From assembly GCF_003075045.1 (NCBI RefSeq), contig NZ_QCZD01000002.1, positions 310,001 through 374,000 of the forward strand: a stretch of 64,000 nt of DNA, written 5' to 3'. The notes beneath the pieces were generated by a model, which saw only the letters and a program-made list of their open reading frames with translations, ran no database searches and was not told where the DNA came from. The position numbers and the translations under genes are program-made. Positions 26,544 to 35,676 of the stretch are shown here, in pieces (position 1 is the first letter of the stretch; the number at the start of each line of letters is the position of its first letter). The DNA comes from Maribacter litoralis (GTDB lineage: Bacteria; Bacteroidota; Bacteroidia; Flavobacteriales; Flavobacteriaceae).

Positions 26544-27899
26544 ATGCGAATACATTTTATTGCGATAGGCGGAAGTGCCATGCACAATTTAGCCCTGGCA
26601 TTGGAACATAAAGGTTATGCTATTACTGGTAGTGATGATGTTATTTTTGAACCTTCTAAATCTAGATTGGCGGCTAAAGGATTGTTACCTGATGAATTTG
26701 GCTGGTTCCCAGAAAAAATAACAAATAATCTTGATGCAATCGTACTAGGAATGCATGCTAAAGCAGATAATCCTGAATTATTAAAAGCGCAAGAACTAGG
26801 TATAGTTATTTATTCTTACCCTGAATTTTTATACGAACAATCTAAAAACAAAACTAGGGTTGTTATTGGCGGTAGTCATGGTAAAACGACTATTACCTCT
26901 ATGATTTTACATGTACTCAACTTTCATGATATTGAAGTGGATTATATGGTAGGTGCCCAATTAGATGGCTTTGACAGAATGGTTCATTTAACCGAGGACA
27001 ACGATTTTATCGTATTAGAGGGCGATGAGTATTTGTCATCACCAATAGATAGAAGACCTAAATTTCATTTATATCAACCTAACATTGCTTTGCTAAGTGG
27101 TATAGCTTGGGATCATATCAATGTATTTCCCACTTTTGAGAATTACGTAGAGCAGTTTAAAATATTTGTGGATAGCATAGTAAATGGTGGTTCTATCACC
27201 TATAACATTGAAGATACCGCAGTAAAGGAAGTAGTAGAAGCATCGGAAAATGCGATTAGAAAATTACCATATACTACACCTGAATATACCGTTGAAGACG
27301 GAGAAACCTTGTTAGAAACTAATGAAGGACCAATGCCAATTGAAGTTTTTGGGAGCCATAACCTAAGCAATTTGGCAGGTGCAAAATGGATCTGTCAAAA
27401 CATGGGTGTTGATGAAGATGATTTTTATGAGGCAATAGCCACTTTTAAAGGGGCATCTAAACGGTTGGAAAAAATTGCAGAAGGGAGTTCGAGTATCGCC
27501 TACAAAGATTTTGCGCACTCACCTAGTAAGGTAGCCGCAACAACAAAGGCGGTAAAAGAGCAATACCCTAATAGAAAGCTTATTGCTTGCTTAGAATTAC
27601 ATACCTATAGTAGTTTTAATCCTGAGTTTTTAAAGGAATATAAAGGTGCTTTAGATGCTGCCGATGAAGCGGTTATTTTCTTCTTACCTGAATCTGTAGC
27701 TATTAAAAAGTTAGAAGCGGTTACTCCAGAGCAAATTTCAGAAGCTTTTCAAAGAGACGATTTAAAAATATTTACGGACGCGGCTTCATTTCATGAGTAT
27801 TTGGAAAGTCAGCCATATGATAACACCACATTGTTACTCATGAGTTCAGGAAATTATGGCGGATTCGATTTGAAAAAATTTGAAGAGTTGTTGAGTTAA
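26544..27899 (+). CDS. mpl: UDP-N-acetylmuramate:murein tripeptide ligase Mpl
   Basis: 451 residues, a Mur ligase used in cell wall recycling. It joins recovered L-Ala-gamma-D-Glu-meso-DAP to UDP-MurNAc with ATP in the cytoplasm. The start MRIHFIAIGGSAMHNLALAL is typical of Mpl rather than MurC (which has GIGGxGM). The ATP loop is VIGGSHGKTTITSMILH near residue 110. The central domain has VLEGDEYLSSPIDRRPKF and the C-terminal domain has YKDFAHSPSKVAATTKAV, all family hallmarks. It stands alone, divergent from the type IX operon. Confidence 0.92.
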   Translation: MRIHFIAIGGSAMHNLALALEHKGYAITGSDDVIFEPSKSRLAAKGLLPDEFGWFPEKITNNLDAIVLGMHAKADNPELLKAQELGIVIYSYPEFLYEQSKNKTRVVIGGSHGKTTITSMILHVLNFHDIEVDYMVGAQLDGFDRMVHLTEDNDFIVLEGDEYLSSPIDRRPKFHLYQPNIALLSGIAWDHINVFPTFENYVEQFKIFVDSIVNGGSITYNIEDTAVKEVVEASENAIRKLPYTTPEYTVEDGETLLETNEGPMPIEVFGSHNLSNLAGAKWICQNMGVDEDDFYEAIATFKGASKRLEKIAEGSSSIAYKDFAHSPSKVAATTKAVKEQYPNRKLIACLELHTYSSFNPEFLKEYKGALDAADEAVIFFLPESVAIKKLEAVTPEQISEAFQRDDLKIFTDAASFHEYLESQPYDNTTLLLMSSGNYGGFDLKKFEELLS

Positions 27900-27907
27900 G
27901 GTGGAAG

Positions 27908-28050
27908 TACACAGTATTAAGTGAAAAGTACTAGGTACAAAGTTGGAATAGAGAAAATAGATAATAGAGTAAAGAGTATTAAGAAAAAAGTATTAAGTCT
28001 TTTTTGAACTTGAACTTGAACTTGATTCTTGAATTTGAACTTGAGTTTTT
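27908..28050. repeat. Intergenic short tandem and dispersed repeats
   Basis: Between two convergent genes. The nine-base word AGTATTAAG occurs three times (27913-27921, 27975-27983, 27989-27997). Then 28004-28045 is a degenerate hexamer array, TTGAAC three times, TTGATTC, TTGAAT, TTGAAC, TTGAG. No coding content is likely. The array is flanked by T-runs at both ends. Confidence 0.8.
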
Positions 28051-28065
28051 TTGCCAACAACAAAG

Positions 28066-28509
28066 TTAAACTCCAAATTGCTTTAAATGATGGTCTAGGT
28101 GCTTGTATTGAACTTGCCCCCATTGTTCTTTGGTAAATGGTCCAAAAGCTGGGTGTGGGTACCATTCTTCACGGTCTCTTACGGCATAAAAATCGTTCAC
28201 CAAATTTTTCAGAAGCGTATGCTCGGTTTTAAAGACCTTTTCTTCCTTGGCTTTTAATTGGGGAGCGGTAGGTAAATTTTTTCTCCACGGTTTATCATTG
28301 TACAATGATTTTTTAAAGAAAGTTTTTACGAACCAATTGCCTTTAGATGTATTGGGTTTGTTTTTAATGGCCAATTGTAATGGGTATTGACAATGCCAAC
28401 ACATTTGACCTACGCTCATTTTACCCCAACCTCTTTCTGAATTTTCGGTAAGTTGCTCAATTCTTTGATTGATTTCCTCGTAGGCTTCTTTTGTTAAAAG
28501 TGATTTCAT
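28066..28509 (-). CDS. DUF1569 (DinB-like fold) protein
   Basis: 147 residues, cytoplasmic, without signal peptide. It matches the DUF1569 pattern of a four-helix DinB-like bundle: an early GWGKMSVGQMCWHCQYPLQLA segment and a C-terminal FGPFTKEQWGQVQYKHLDHHLKQF segment. His in the first and the HLDHH cluster in the second are the expected metal ligands. Function is unknown; DinB relatives include thiol transferases. It stands alone between mpl and radC. Confidence 0.8.
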   Translation of the reverse strand: MKSLLTKEAYEEINQRIEQLTENSERGWGKMSVGQMCWHCQYPLQLAIKNKPNTSKGNWFVKTFFKKSLYNDKPWRKNLPTAPQLKAKEEKVFKTEHTLLKNLVNDFYAVRDREEWYPHPAFGPFTKEQWGQVQYKHLDHHLKQFGV

Positions 28510-28566
28510 GGTTTTTAATTGATGTATAAATTTAGCATAAAATAATTAGTTCTGTATCTTTAGCCA

Positions 28567-29265
28567 ATGCAGGATAAATCGGTTTCGTTCTCCATAAAAA
28601 ATTGGTCAGATGATGACAAGCCAAGGGAAAAGCTAGTAAATAAGGGTCGTTCGGTTCTGTCGGATGCTGAATTGATCGCTATTTTAATCGGTTCTGGTAG
28701 CAGGTCTGAAAGTGCTGTTGAACTTTCAAAACGTATTTTGGCATCGGTAGACAATAATTTGAATGAATTAGGGAGGTTGTCCATTAAACAGTTAATGGCA
28801 TTTAAAGGTATTGGCGAAGCTAAAGCTGTAAGCATTGCCGCAGCTTTAGAGGTCGGTAGAAGAAGAAGGGGTGAAGATGCCCTTAAAATAGAGAAAATAG
28901 GGAGCAGTAAAGATGCGTACGATATTTTGCAGCCTATGTTGGGTGAATTGGAGCATGAAGAGTTTTGGATTCTTTTTCTGAATAACTCTAACAAGGTTTT
29001 ACATAAGGCACAATTAAGCAAAGGTGGTATAACGGGAACCTTGGTAGATGTAAGGATCGTAATGAAACAGGCTTTAGAATTAGGAGCCGTTGCCATAATT
29101 TTGGCGCATAACCATCCTTCCGGTACCTTACGACCTAGCGGTGCAGATAAACAGATTACCCAAAAAATAAAGACGGCGAGCGAAACTTTAGATATTAAAG
29201 TATTGGATCATTTGATTATTACCCAAAAAAGTTACTATAGCTTTGCAGATGAAAATATGCTATAA
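28567..29265 (+). CDS. radC: RadC-family JAB-domain protein
   Basis: 232 residues, the full family length. An N-terminal helix-hairpin-helix-like part (LSDAELIAILIGSGSR, MAFKGIGEAKAVSIAAALE) is followed by the JAB/MPN metal-binding site HNHPSGTLRPSGAD near residue 180. RadC is named for a DNA-repair phenotype that was later questioned, and its biochemical role is open. A TATCTTTA close to the -7 consensus ends five bases before the start, so the leader is very short or absent. The next gene starts directly after its stop codon. Confidence 0.92.
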   Translation: MQDKSVSFSIKNWSDDDKPREKLVNKGRSVLSDAELIAILIGSGSRSESAVELSKRILASVDNNLNELGRLSIKQLMAFKGIGEAKAVSIAAALEVGRRRRGEDALKIEKIGSSKDAYDILQPMLGELEHEEFWILFLNNSNKVLHKAQLSKGGITGTLVDVRIVMKQALELGAVAIILAHNHPSGTLRPSGADKQITQKIKTASETLDIKVLDHLIITQKSYYSFADENML

Positions 29266-30561
29266 ATGTTATTGATCTATACACATAAAATAACTCCGCG
29301 CCTTACATATGTTATGAGGCATATCTTTGTGGGTATATTGGGTGTTGAAATAGATTTTACCACTAAGGTAGAAGACTTTATAAAACATACCGGAGCTAAA
29401 ATCACATATACAAAACAACCCTTGCAGAACGAATTTTTTGTTCGTAGTAATGAATTGTTATTTGAGCAGGGTATTAATGATATTCAATTAAATATTGGGG
29501 ATTGGGAAGGTACGCCTTGTTTTTTTCAGACAGGTGAGAAAAGTACGTTGCCTTTTGACATATTTGCTGCCAGCTTCTTTATGCTATCAAGGTACGAAGA
29601 GTATTTGCCCCACGTAAAGGATATTCATGGCAGGTTTTCTCCAAAAGATAGTATAGCATATCAAAACGGATTTTTGCAAAAGCCTGTAGTTGATATTTGG
29701 GCCTATAAATTGCTTGAAGCACTAAAAGAGCGTTTTGAAGATTTGGAATACAAGCACAAAACGTACGATTTTATTTCGGTAATCGATGTAGCTACTTCTC
29801 ATTGTTATGCAAATCGAGGTGTTGTGCGTGGTTTGGTAGGCATGTTAATGGATTTGGGCACTTTTAAATTCAAACGGGTTTACGAACGTATTGCCGTAGG
29901 CTTAAACAAACAAAAAGATCCATATGATAATTATGGCGAGCTAATTGATTTACATAAGAAGTATAAGATAAAATGTAATTTCTTTTTTCAGTTTGCAGAT
30001 TATTCCAAATACGATAAAAACGTTTCTACAAATAGTATAAAATTTAAGTCGTTAATAAAGCATGTAGCTGATTATGTGCCAGTTTCCATGGCAGCGAGTT
30101 ACAGTTCTTTTTCAGATTTAGAATTGTTAAAGAAGGAAAAGGCGAACTTAGAAGAAGTCATTAAAAGACCTGTAAATAATTCTAAAATGCGCTATAATAG
30201 GGTAGATGTACCACAAACGTATCGGAATTTAATTGCTGCCGAATTTACAAATGACTATACCATGGGATATACTTTTGAACTTGGTTTTAGGGCAGGTACT
30301 TGCACTGCTTTTCAATTTTACGATATTCCCTTAGAAGTAAAGCAACCTATAAAAGTACATCCGTTTGCCATACATGATATTTCATTATCGAAAATTAAAA
30401 AAGACGCTGATGTTTTAAGGCAAGTAAAGGCTATTACCACTGAGGTTAAAAAAGTAAATGGTACGCTAATAGCTATGTTCTCAAATGAAGTTTTGGGAAA
30501 TAAAGAAGATAGGGATTGGATGGCCGTTTACTCAGACATTATAAAACAGCAACATGTTTAA
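29266..30561 (+). CDS. Polysaccharide deacetylase-like protein (DUF7033 type)
   Basis: 431 residues. It starts on the base after the radC stop, so the genes are translationally linked. The N-terminal 130 residues fit the DUF7033 type (LPFDIFAASFFMLSRYEEYLP), and the C-terminal part resembles the NodB deacetylase fold (DFISVIDVATSHCYANRG, YKIKCNFFFQFADYSKYDKN, YTMGYTFELGFRAGTC). The usual D-D/H-x-x-x-H metal site is only partly visible: the segment FISVIDVATSH has one Asp where relatives have more. It may thus be weakly active or inactive. No signal peptide. Related genes lie beside radC and yjjG-like genes in other Flavobacteriaceae. Confidence 0.7.
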   Translation: MLLIYTHKITPRLTYVMRHIFVGILGVEIDFTTKVEDFIKHTGAKITYTKQPLQNEFFVRSNELLFEQGINDIQLNIGDWEGTPCFFQTGEKSTLPFDIFAASFFMLSRYEEYLPHVKDIHGRFSPKDSIAYQNGFLQKPVVDIWAYKLLEALKERFEDLEYKHKTYDFISVIDVATSHCYANRGVVRGLVGMLMDLGTFKFKRVYERIAVGLNKQKDPYDNYGELIDLHKKYKIKCNFFFQFADYSKYDKNVSTNSIKFKSLIKHVADYVPVSMAASYSSFSDLELLKKEKANLEEVIKRPVNNSKMRYNRVDVPQTYRNLIAAEFTNDYTMGYTFELGFRAGTCTAFQFYDIPLEVKQPIKVHPFAIHDISLSKIKKDADVLRQVKAITTEVKKVNGTLIAMFSNEVLGNKEDRDWMAVYSDIIKQQHV

Positions 30562-31242
30562 AAATAAGGTTACCGATGTTTTTTTTGATCTGGATCACAC
30601 GTTATGGGATTTTGATAAAAACTCTGCCCATACGTTTCAAAAAATATTTATTGATCAAAAAATCAATGTTGAACTAAATGATTTTTTAAAGGTATACGTA
30701 CCGGCAAACCTTAAATTCTGGAAGTTGTACCGTGAAGAGAAGATAACCAAAAAAGAATTGCGTTATCAACGGTTAAAATCTGTATTCGATGAAATGAAAT
30801 ATCCGGCTACAGATGATATAATTCACGTATTGTCAGAAGAATATATTAATCATTTATCTTCTTTTAATTCATTGTTTCCTAATACTATTGAAGTTTTAAA
30901 CTATCTGCGACCTAATTATAAATTGCATATTATTACCAATGGTTTTCAAGAGGTACAGGAAAAGAAACTGAGAAATTCTGGAATTCATGGTTTTTTGATC
31001 AAATCATAGATTCTGAAATGGCTGGGGTCAAAAAGCCAAATCCTATCATTTTTAATTTGGCATTAAACAAGGCAGGTGCTAAACCAGAACGTTCTTTAAT
31101 GATTGGTGATAGTTTAGAAGCAGATATACTAGGTGCAAAATCTTTAGGTTTTCACACTATACATTTTAATGCGCATAGAGAAAACAGCCATGATCTTGCA
31201 CCAATTATTTATGATTTAGAAGAAATAAAATCGTTTTTATAG
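30554..31242 (+). pseudogene. YjjG-family HAD pyrimidine nucleotidase, frameshifted
   Basis: Two reading frames together make one complete HAD hydrolase of about 229 residues. The first (30554-31009) carries motif I, FFDLDHTLWDF, with D12 and D14, the helical cap, and motif II in IITNGFQEVQEKK. The second begins within the same domain and has motif III, GVKKPNPIIF, and motif IV, GDSLEADILGAKSLG. The break is at a run of six T (30991-30996): a seventh T would restore GFFDQIIDSEMAGVKK. It is either a real one-base deletion, a slippage-prone tract or a sequencing error. YjjG enzymes remove phosphate from non-canonical pyrimidine nucleotides. It overlaps the preceding gene by eight bases. Confidence 0.88.
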
Positions 31243-31292
31243 AGTTACTACTAGTACAGACAACTGTGTTATTTTAAAACATTGAAGGAACG

Positions 31293-31838
31293 ATGAAAGG
31301 GTTACGCATTATATGTATGTTTTTGTTAGGCTTCCTAATGGTAATCTCTTGTTCTGAAAATCAAGACTTTGATCAAATAGATGATTTGGCGATTGTTCCA
31401 AGTTATGAAACCAGTATTTTTTATGTTAAGGCGCAAGAAACCTTGATCAATAGAGTAGCCGGACTCAACTTTTTTACCCAAGATTTTAATTTTGATGCAT
31501 TTGAAGAGCCTTTTTTTACCGAAAGGGTAATATCTGGTGTATTGACCTATGAGCTGGAAAATACCACAAGCAAACCTATAGAGATCGTACTTGAATTCTT
31601 GGATACCAATGAAAATGTAATAGATACCGAAGTGTTTAGTATGGACCCAGCGCCCACCTCTGTTTTAAGTAGAGATGTAGCATATGGACCTACCGGTAAA
31701 AGTTTGGATATTATTAGAACAACATCAAAAATAAGACTGACAGCTGTAAATTTAGGAGATAACAGTAGCGAATCAAATATTCCCGACTCAGCTATAGAGC
31801 TTCGTTCTAGCGCGCAATTTACATTAGAATTGCAATGA
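31293..31838 (+). CDS. Unrecognised lipoprotein paired with a DUF5723 barrel
   Basis: 181 residues with a signal peptide and lipobox ending VISC near residue 20. The mature part is short, acidic and probably beta-rich (GVLTYELENTTSKPIEIVLEFLD suggests an Ig-like sandwich). I recognise no family. Its last codon overlaps the start of the DUF5723 gene by four bases (ATGA), so the two are translationally coupled and probably act together in the outer membrane. Confidence 0.75.
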   Translation: MKGLRIICMFLLGFLMVISCSENQDFDQIDDLAIVPSYETSIFYVKAQETLINRVAGLNFFTQDFNFDAFEEPFFTERVISGVLTYELENTTSKPIEIVLEFLDTNENVIDTEVFSMDPAPTSVLSRDVAYGPTGKSLDIIRTTSKIRLTAVNLGDNSSESNIPDSAIELRSSAQFTLELQ

Positions 31839-33280
31839 GATTATCGCAATGCTTATTTATAATCAGCATGTTATTTGCTCTTGGGTTAAAATCTCAAAAC
31901 AAGCAAATACTCTACGATTTTAATGAAATTCCCCAATCATTGTCTTTGAACCCAGGTGTAGAATCAGATTTTAAATGGTTTGCAGGTATACCACTATTAT
32001 CTGGAGTTTATGGCAATTTTGGAACTAATGGTATTTCTGTTCATGATCTTTTTGCAGATGATGGTTTGGATATTAATGTGAAATTCAGGGAACGAGCCTT
32101 AAACGAACTATCGCCAAGAGATGAGTTTAGCTCTACGATTCAACTGGAGTATCTTACAGGAGGTTTTAGAGGTAGAAATTCAAATATGTTTTATTCATTT
32201 GGGGGCTATTTTGAATTTGATAATATTACCTATTGGCCACAAGACTATGCTTTTTTAATATTTGATGGAAATGCCGACCAATTGGGTAGACGGTATGATT
32301 TGGGTGATTTTAAAACCCGTGGTTCTTTAGTGAACGTTTTACACTTTGGCATAAATAAAAAAGTTGACCGTAACTTAACTATTGGTGCTAGAGGTAAAAT
32401 TTATTCTGGTATCGTTGATTATAGTTCAACACGTAACAGTGGTTTTCTACGGAATGTAGAAGGGCAAAACAATAGAATTGCCTCCACTTTAAATGCAGAT
32501 GTACTTTTGCAAACCTCTGGACTTCAAGATTTGGATGATGCCAATGATAATGATATGCTTACTAATGAAATTATAAGTAGGGCATTTTTTGGTGGAGATT
32601 TAGGTGTAGGTGCAGATGTTGGCTTTACGTACCACTTGTCTGAAAGAACTACCATTACCGGTAGCTTATTGGATGTAGGTTTTATTTATCATACCAGTGA
32701 CCCAAAAAGTTATAGTCTTGATGGGAATACTACGGTTGAAGGTATTGAGATAGACATTCTAGAAAATTTTGCCAGTCTTGATAGGGATTTTTGGCAAGAC
32801 TTGGTAGATGAGGTGGAAACTGCCGTACCTTTTGATTCGGATACCAAAAGCTATATTACGTTTAGGCCTACAAAGTTATATGCATCCATTAGAAATGATT
32901 TTGGTGAACCCGTAGGCAAGAGTAGTGGTATACAAAATTGTGATTGTACCGCAGGATCTTCGGGTGGGGGAGAATTAAGAACCAAATATAGAAATTCGTT
33001 TGGAGGGCAGGTTTATGTAATTAATAGACCACGGGGTCCGCAAATGGCCTTAACCGGTTTTTACACGCGTAGATTTGGAAATGGTTTGGCATTTAAAGGT
33101 ACTTATACCGTAGATAAATTTAGTTATACCAATGTTGGTCTGGGAATGAACCTACAAGCCGGACCGGTTAATTTTTACATCATGGCAGATAACTTATTGT
33201 CTTATAATAATATTGCCGATTCTCACTATGCTTCGTTTCAATTTGGCTTAAATATCATTTCTTGGGGGCGTAGAAAATAG
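31835..33280 (+). CDS. DUF5723 family outer-membrane protein
   Basis: 481 residues. A signal peptide (MRLSQCLFIISMLFALGLKSQ) is followed by a conserved first block (NEIPQSLSLNPGVESDFKWFAG with LPLLSG-type IPLLSGVYGNFG), typical of DUF5723, and then many amphipathic strands; it probably forms an outer-membrane barrel. The protein ends FGLNIISWGRRK. A short Cys-containing loop (NCDCTAGSSGGG) is near residue 370. Function is unknown; the family is widespread in Flavobacteriaceae. Coupled by ATGA overlap to the lipoprotein upstream. Confidence 0.82.
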   Translation: MRLSQCLFIISMLFALGLKSQNKQILYDFNEIPQSLSLNPGVESDFKWFAGIPLLSGVYGNFGTNGISVHDLFADDGLDINVKFRERALNELSPRDEFSSTIQLEYLTGGFRGRNSNMFYSFGGYFEFDNITYWPQDYAFLIFDGNADQLGRRYDLGDFKTRGSLVNVLHFGINKKVDRNLTIGARGKIYSGIVDYSSTRNSGFLRNVEGQNNRIASTLNADVLLQTSGLQDLDDANDNDMLTNEIISRAFFGGDLGVGADVGFTYHLSERTTITGSLLDVGFIYHTSDPKSYSLDGNTTVEGIEIDILENFASLDRDFWQDLVDEVETAVPFDSDTKSYITFRPTKLYASIRNDFGEPVGKSSGIQNCDCTAGSSGGGELRTKYRNSFGGQVYVINRPRGPQMALTGFYTRRFGNGLAFKGTYTVDKFSYTNVGLGMNLQAGPVNFYIMADNLLSYNNIADSHYASFQFGLNIISWGRRK

Positions 33281-33357
33281 TAAATCTTCTTACCTCAATT
33301 TTAAATTTTTGGCATGCTTTTTTCATATATTACCATGAATTTAAATTTTATATCGTT

Positions 33358-34263
33358 TTGAAAACTGTTATTACCATACTACTTACATTTATAGGATACG
33401 CAACTTTTGCCCAAGCAAACTTGAACGATTATAAATATATCATCGTTCCAAAAAAGTTTGATGCTTTCAAGAATATGAATGAACACCAAACAAGCACATT
33501 AATAAAATATCTTTTTACAGGTAAAGGTTTTACCACGGTATATGACGATCAATTACCCGAAGATTTAAAATTTAATAGATGTTTAGGGGTAATTGCGGAT
33601 TTACAAGATGATAGCACTATGTTCTCTACTAAAACAACTATAAACCTAATTGATTGCAACGATAATATTGTGTATAGTAGTATGCAAGGTATTAGTAAAG
33701 AGAAACAGTATAAAGAGGCCTATAATGAAGCTATTAGAGAGTCTATGCGTACATTCAATGGTGTTAATTATACTTACAATGGTAAAAATGATAAGAAAGA
33801 TGCAGTTACCATTAGTTTTAAAAATGATGTAAAAAAGTTGGATGCTTCTAAAGCGGATAAAGTAGTGCAGGCGGAAAAGGAAATGGAAGCTGCCACACCA
33901 ATAAAAAAAGAGCCAGCCGTTATCTCTAAAGAAACAGAAAAGACACAGTATTATAAAGATAATACTCCTGTGAAATCTAACATAGAAAAGGTAACAGCGG
34001 AAAAACCTGCTTTTAAAAGCTTAGAAGTAAACAAGTCTGCTATTAAGGATATTTGGTATGCGCAAGCCACCGAAACCGGGTATCAATTGGTAGATAGTTC
34101 ACCAAAGGTTAGAATGAACTTGATGAAAAGTTCTGCCGATAACGTCTATATGGCCAAGACCGATACTAAAAATGGTATGGTATATCAAAAAAATGGTAAC
34201 TGGATATTTGAATATTATGAAAATGATACTTTAGTTCAAGAAGAACTGAATATCAAATTTTAA
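33358..34263 (+). CDS. Exported protein of unknown function with TTG start
   Basis: 301 residues. The only start that gives a signal peptide is TTG at 33358 (MKTVITILLTFIGYATFAQA); the nearest upstream ATG at 33334 is in another frame and stops at once. The mature N-terminal third (YKYIIVPKKFDAFKNMNEHQT, LFTGKGFTTVYDD, INLIDCNDNIVYSS) looks like a small alpha/beta unit; the middle is a Lys/Glu-rich linker, and the C-terminal 80 residues end KNGNWIFEYYENDTLVQEEL. I do not recognise a family. It is convergent with rarA and overlaps its stop codon by four bases. Confidence 0.75.
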   Translation: MKTVITILLTFIGYATFAQANLNDYKYIIVPKKFDAFKNMNEHQTSTLIKYLFTGKGFTTVYDDQLPEDLKFNRCLGVIADLQDDSTMFSTKTTINLIDCNDNIVYSSMQGISKEKQYKEAYNEAIRESMRTFNGVNYTYNGKNDKKDAVTISFKNDVKKLDASKADKVVQAEKEMEAATPIKKEPAVISKETEKTQYYKDNTPVKSNIEKVTAEKPAFKSLEVNKSAIKDIWYAQATETGYQLVDSSPKVRMNLMKSSADNVYMAKTDTKNGMVYQKNGNWIFEYYENDTLVQEELNIKF

Positions 34264-35537
34264 AAATCATATTTTTCTTTCCACCTGTTTTTTAGAAAAT
34301 CGCTAAGGGCTTTTTCCCTCGCATTGTTTCCAGGTTTATAGAAAGTAGTTCCGGTAAGTTCGTCCGGTAAAAATTCTGCATCTACAAAATTGTTTTGATA
34401 ATCGTGGGCATATTTATATTCTTGTCCGTAACCAAGATCCTTCATTAATTTAGTAGGCGCATTTCTTAAAGGTAGCGGTACAGTTAAATTGCCCGTTTGC
34501 TTTACGGCTTGCTGGGCTTTCCCAATTGCCATGTAGCTGGCATTACTCTTTGCCGAGGTAGCCAAGTATATTGCACATTGACTAAGCACTATTCTGGCTT
34601 CTGGATAGCCAATAGTCGTTACCGCTTGAAAAGTGGTATTCGCCATAACAAGTGCTGTAGGGTTTGCTAAGCCAATATCTTCAGAGGCTGATATAAGCAT
34701 TCTACGTGCAATGAACTTTACATCTTCTCCACCTTCGATCATTCTAGCCAACCAATAAACGGCTCCGTTTGGGTCACTACCGCGTATAGATTTGATAAAT
34801 GCAGAAACAATATCGTAATGTTGTTCTCCGGTTTTATCGTACAAAACTGTGTTCTTTTGAACTTTAGATAATACTAAATCATCGGTAATGACAATTGTGT
34901 CACTTTCTTCTGAATTTACGACCAGTTCAAAAACATTCAATAGTTTTCTTCCATCACCCCCTGATATACGCAATAAAGCTTCCGTTTCTTTAAGATCTAT
35001 TTTTTTTGATTTAAGCAATGAATCCTTTTCCATTGCCCTTTTGATCAGGTTTTCTAAATCGGTTTTTCCGAAGGCATTTAAAATATAGACCTGACAGCGC
35101 GAAAGTAGGGCCGGTATAACTTCAAAACTCGGATTTTCGGTGGTAGCACCGATCAAAGTGACCCATCCTTTTTCTACAGCTGCTAAGAGCGAATCTTGTT
35201 GAGACTTACTAAAACGGTGTATCTCATCTATAAATAATATGGGGTTTTTGGCCGTAAATAGACCTCCAGCTTGTTTTGCCTTATCAATAACTTCACGAAT
35301 GTCTTTAACCCCACTGTTAATTGCACTAAGTACGTAAAAAGGTCTCTTACTTTCTTCTGCAATAATATTGGCCAAGGTTGTTTTTCCGGTGCCAGGTGGT
35401 CCCCATAGTATTAAAGAGGGAATAATACCCTTTTTAATCTGATGCGTAAGCGAGCCCTTTTCGCCCACCAAATGATGTTGACTTATGTACTCGTCTAATG
35501 TTTTTGGTCGTACCCGTTCTGCTAAAGGTTCATTCAT
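34260..35537 (-). CDS. rarA: Replication-associated recombination protein A (RarA/MgsA)
   Basis: 425 residues, a clamp-loader-related AAA+ ATPase acting at stalled replication forks. Walker A is [18 protein letters not shown] near residue 45, Walker B is [15 protein letters not shown], and sensor 1 is [13 protein letters not shown]. The C-terminal part carries the RarA-specific tetramer segments: [23 protein letters not shown] and the [18 protein letters not shown] motif. Full length and intact. Transcribed alone, convergent with the exported-protein gene. Confidence 0.95.
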   Translation of the reverse strand: MNEPLAERVRPKTLDEYISQHHLVGEKGSLTHQIKKGIIPSLILWGPPGTGKTTLANIIAEESKRPFYVLSAINSGVKDIREVIDKAKQAGGLFTAKNPILFIDEIHRFSKSQQDSLLAAVEKGWVTLIGATTENPSFEVIPALLSRCQVYILNAFGKTDLENLIKRAMEKDSLLKSKKIDLKETEALLRISGGDGRKLLNVFELVVNSEESDTIVITDDLVLSKVQKNTVLYDKTGEQHYDIVSAFIKSIRGSDPNGAVYWLARMIEGGEDVKFIARRMLISASEDIGLANPTALVMANTTFQAVTTIGYPEARIVLSQCAIYLATSAKSNASYMAIGKAQQAVKQTGNLTVPLPLRNAPTKLMKDLGYGQEYKYAHDYQNNFVDAEFLPDELTGTTFYKPGNNAREKALSDFLKNRWKEKYDF

Positions 35538-35676
35538 AATACAAAAGTATGATAATCTTAAAAGAGATAAGAAAAGTAAGATGCCAATTGATTGTTAAGT
35601 AAGGATTAGAGTGACAATATGACCAATTTGAATAGAATGGTAGTATAATTGTAATTGATAATGTCAAAAGAAGCTC

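Noticed and set aside
27908-28050. CRISPR array
   Set aside because: The units are hexamers and nine-base words without spacers of constant length, and no cas gene is near.
28567-29265. radC as a sign of a mobile island or anti-restriction region
   Set aside because: It lies among conserved chromosomal genes, with no integrase, tRNA or direct repeats nearby.
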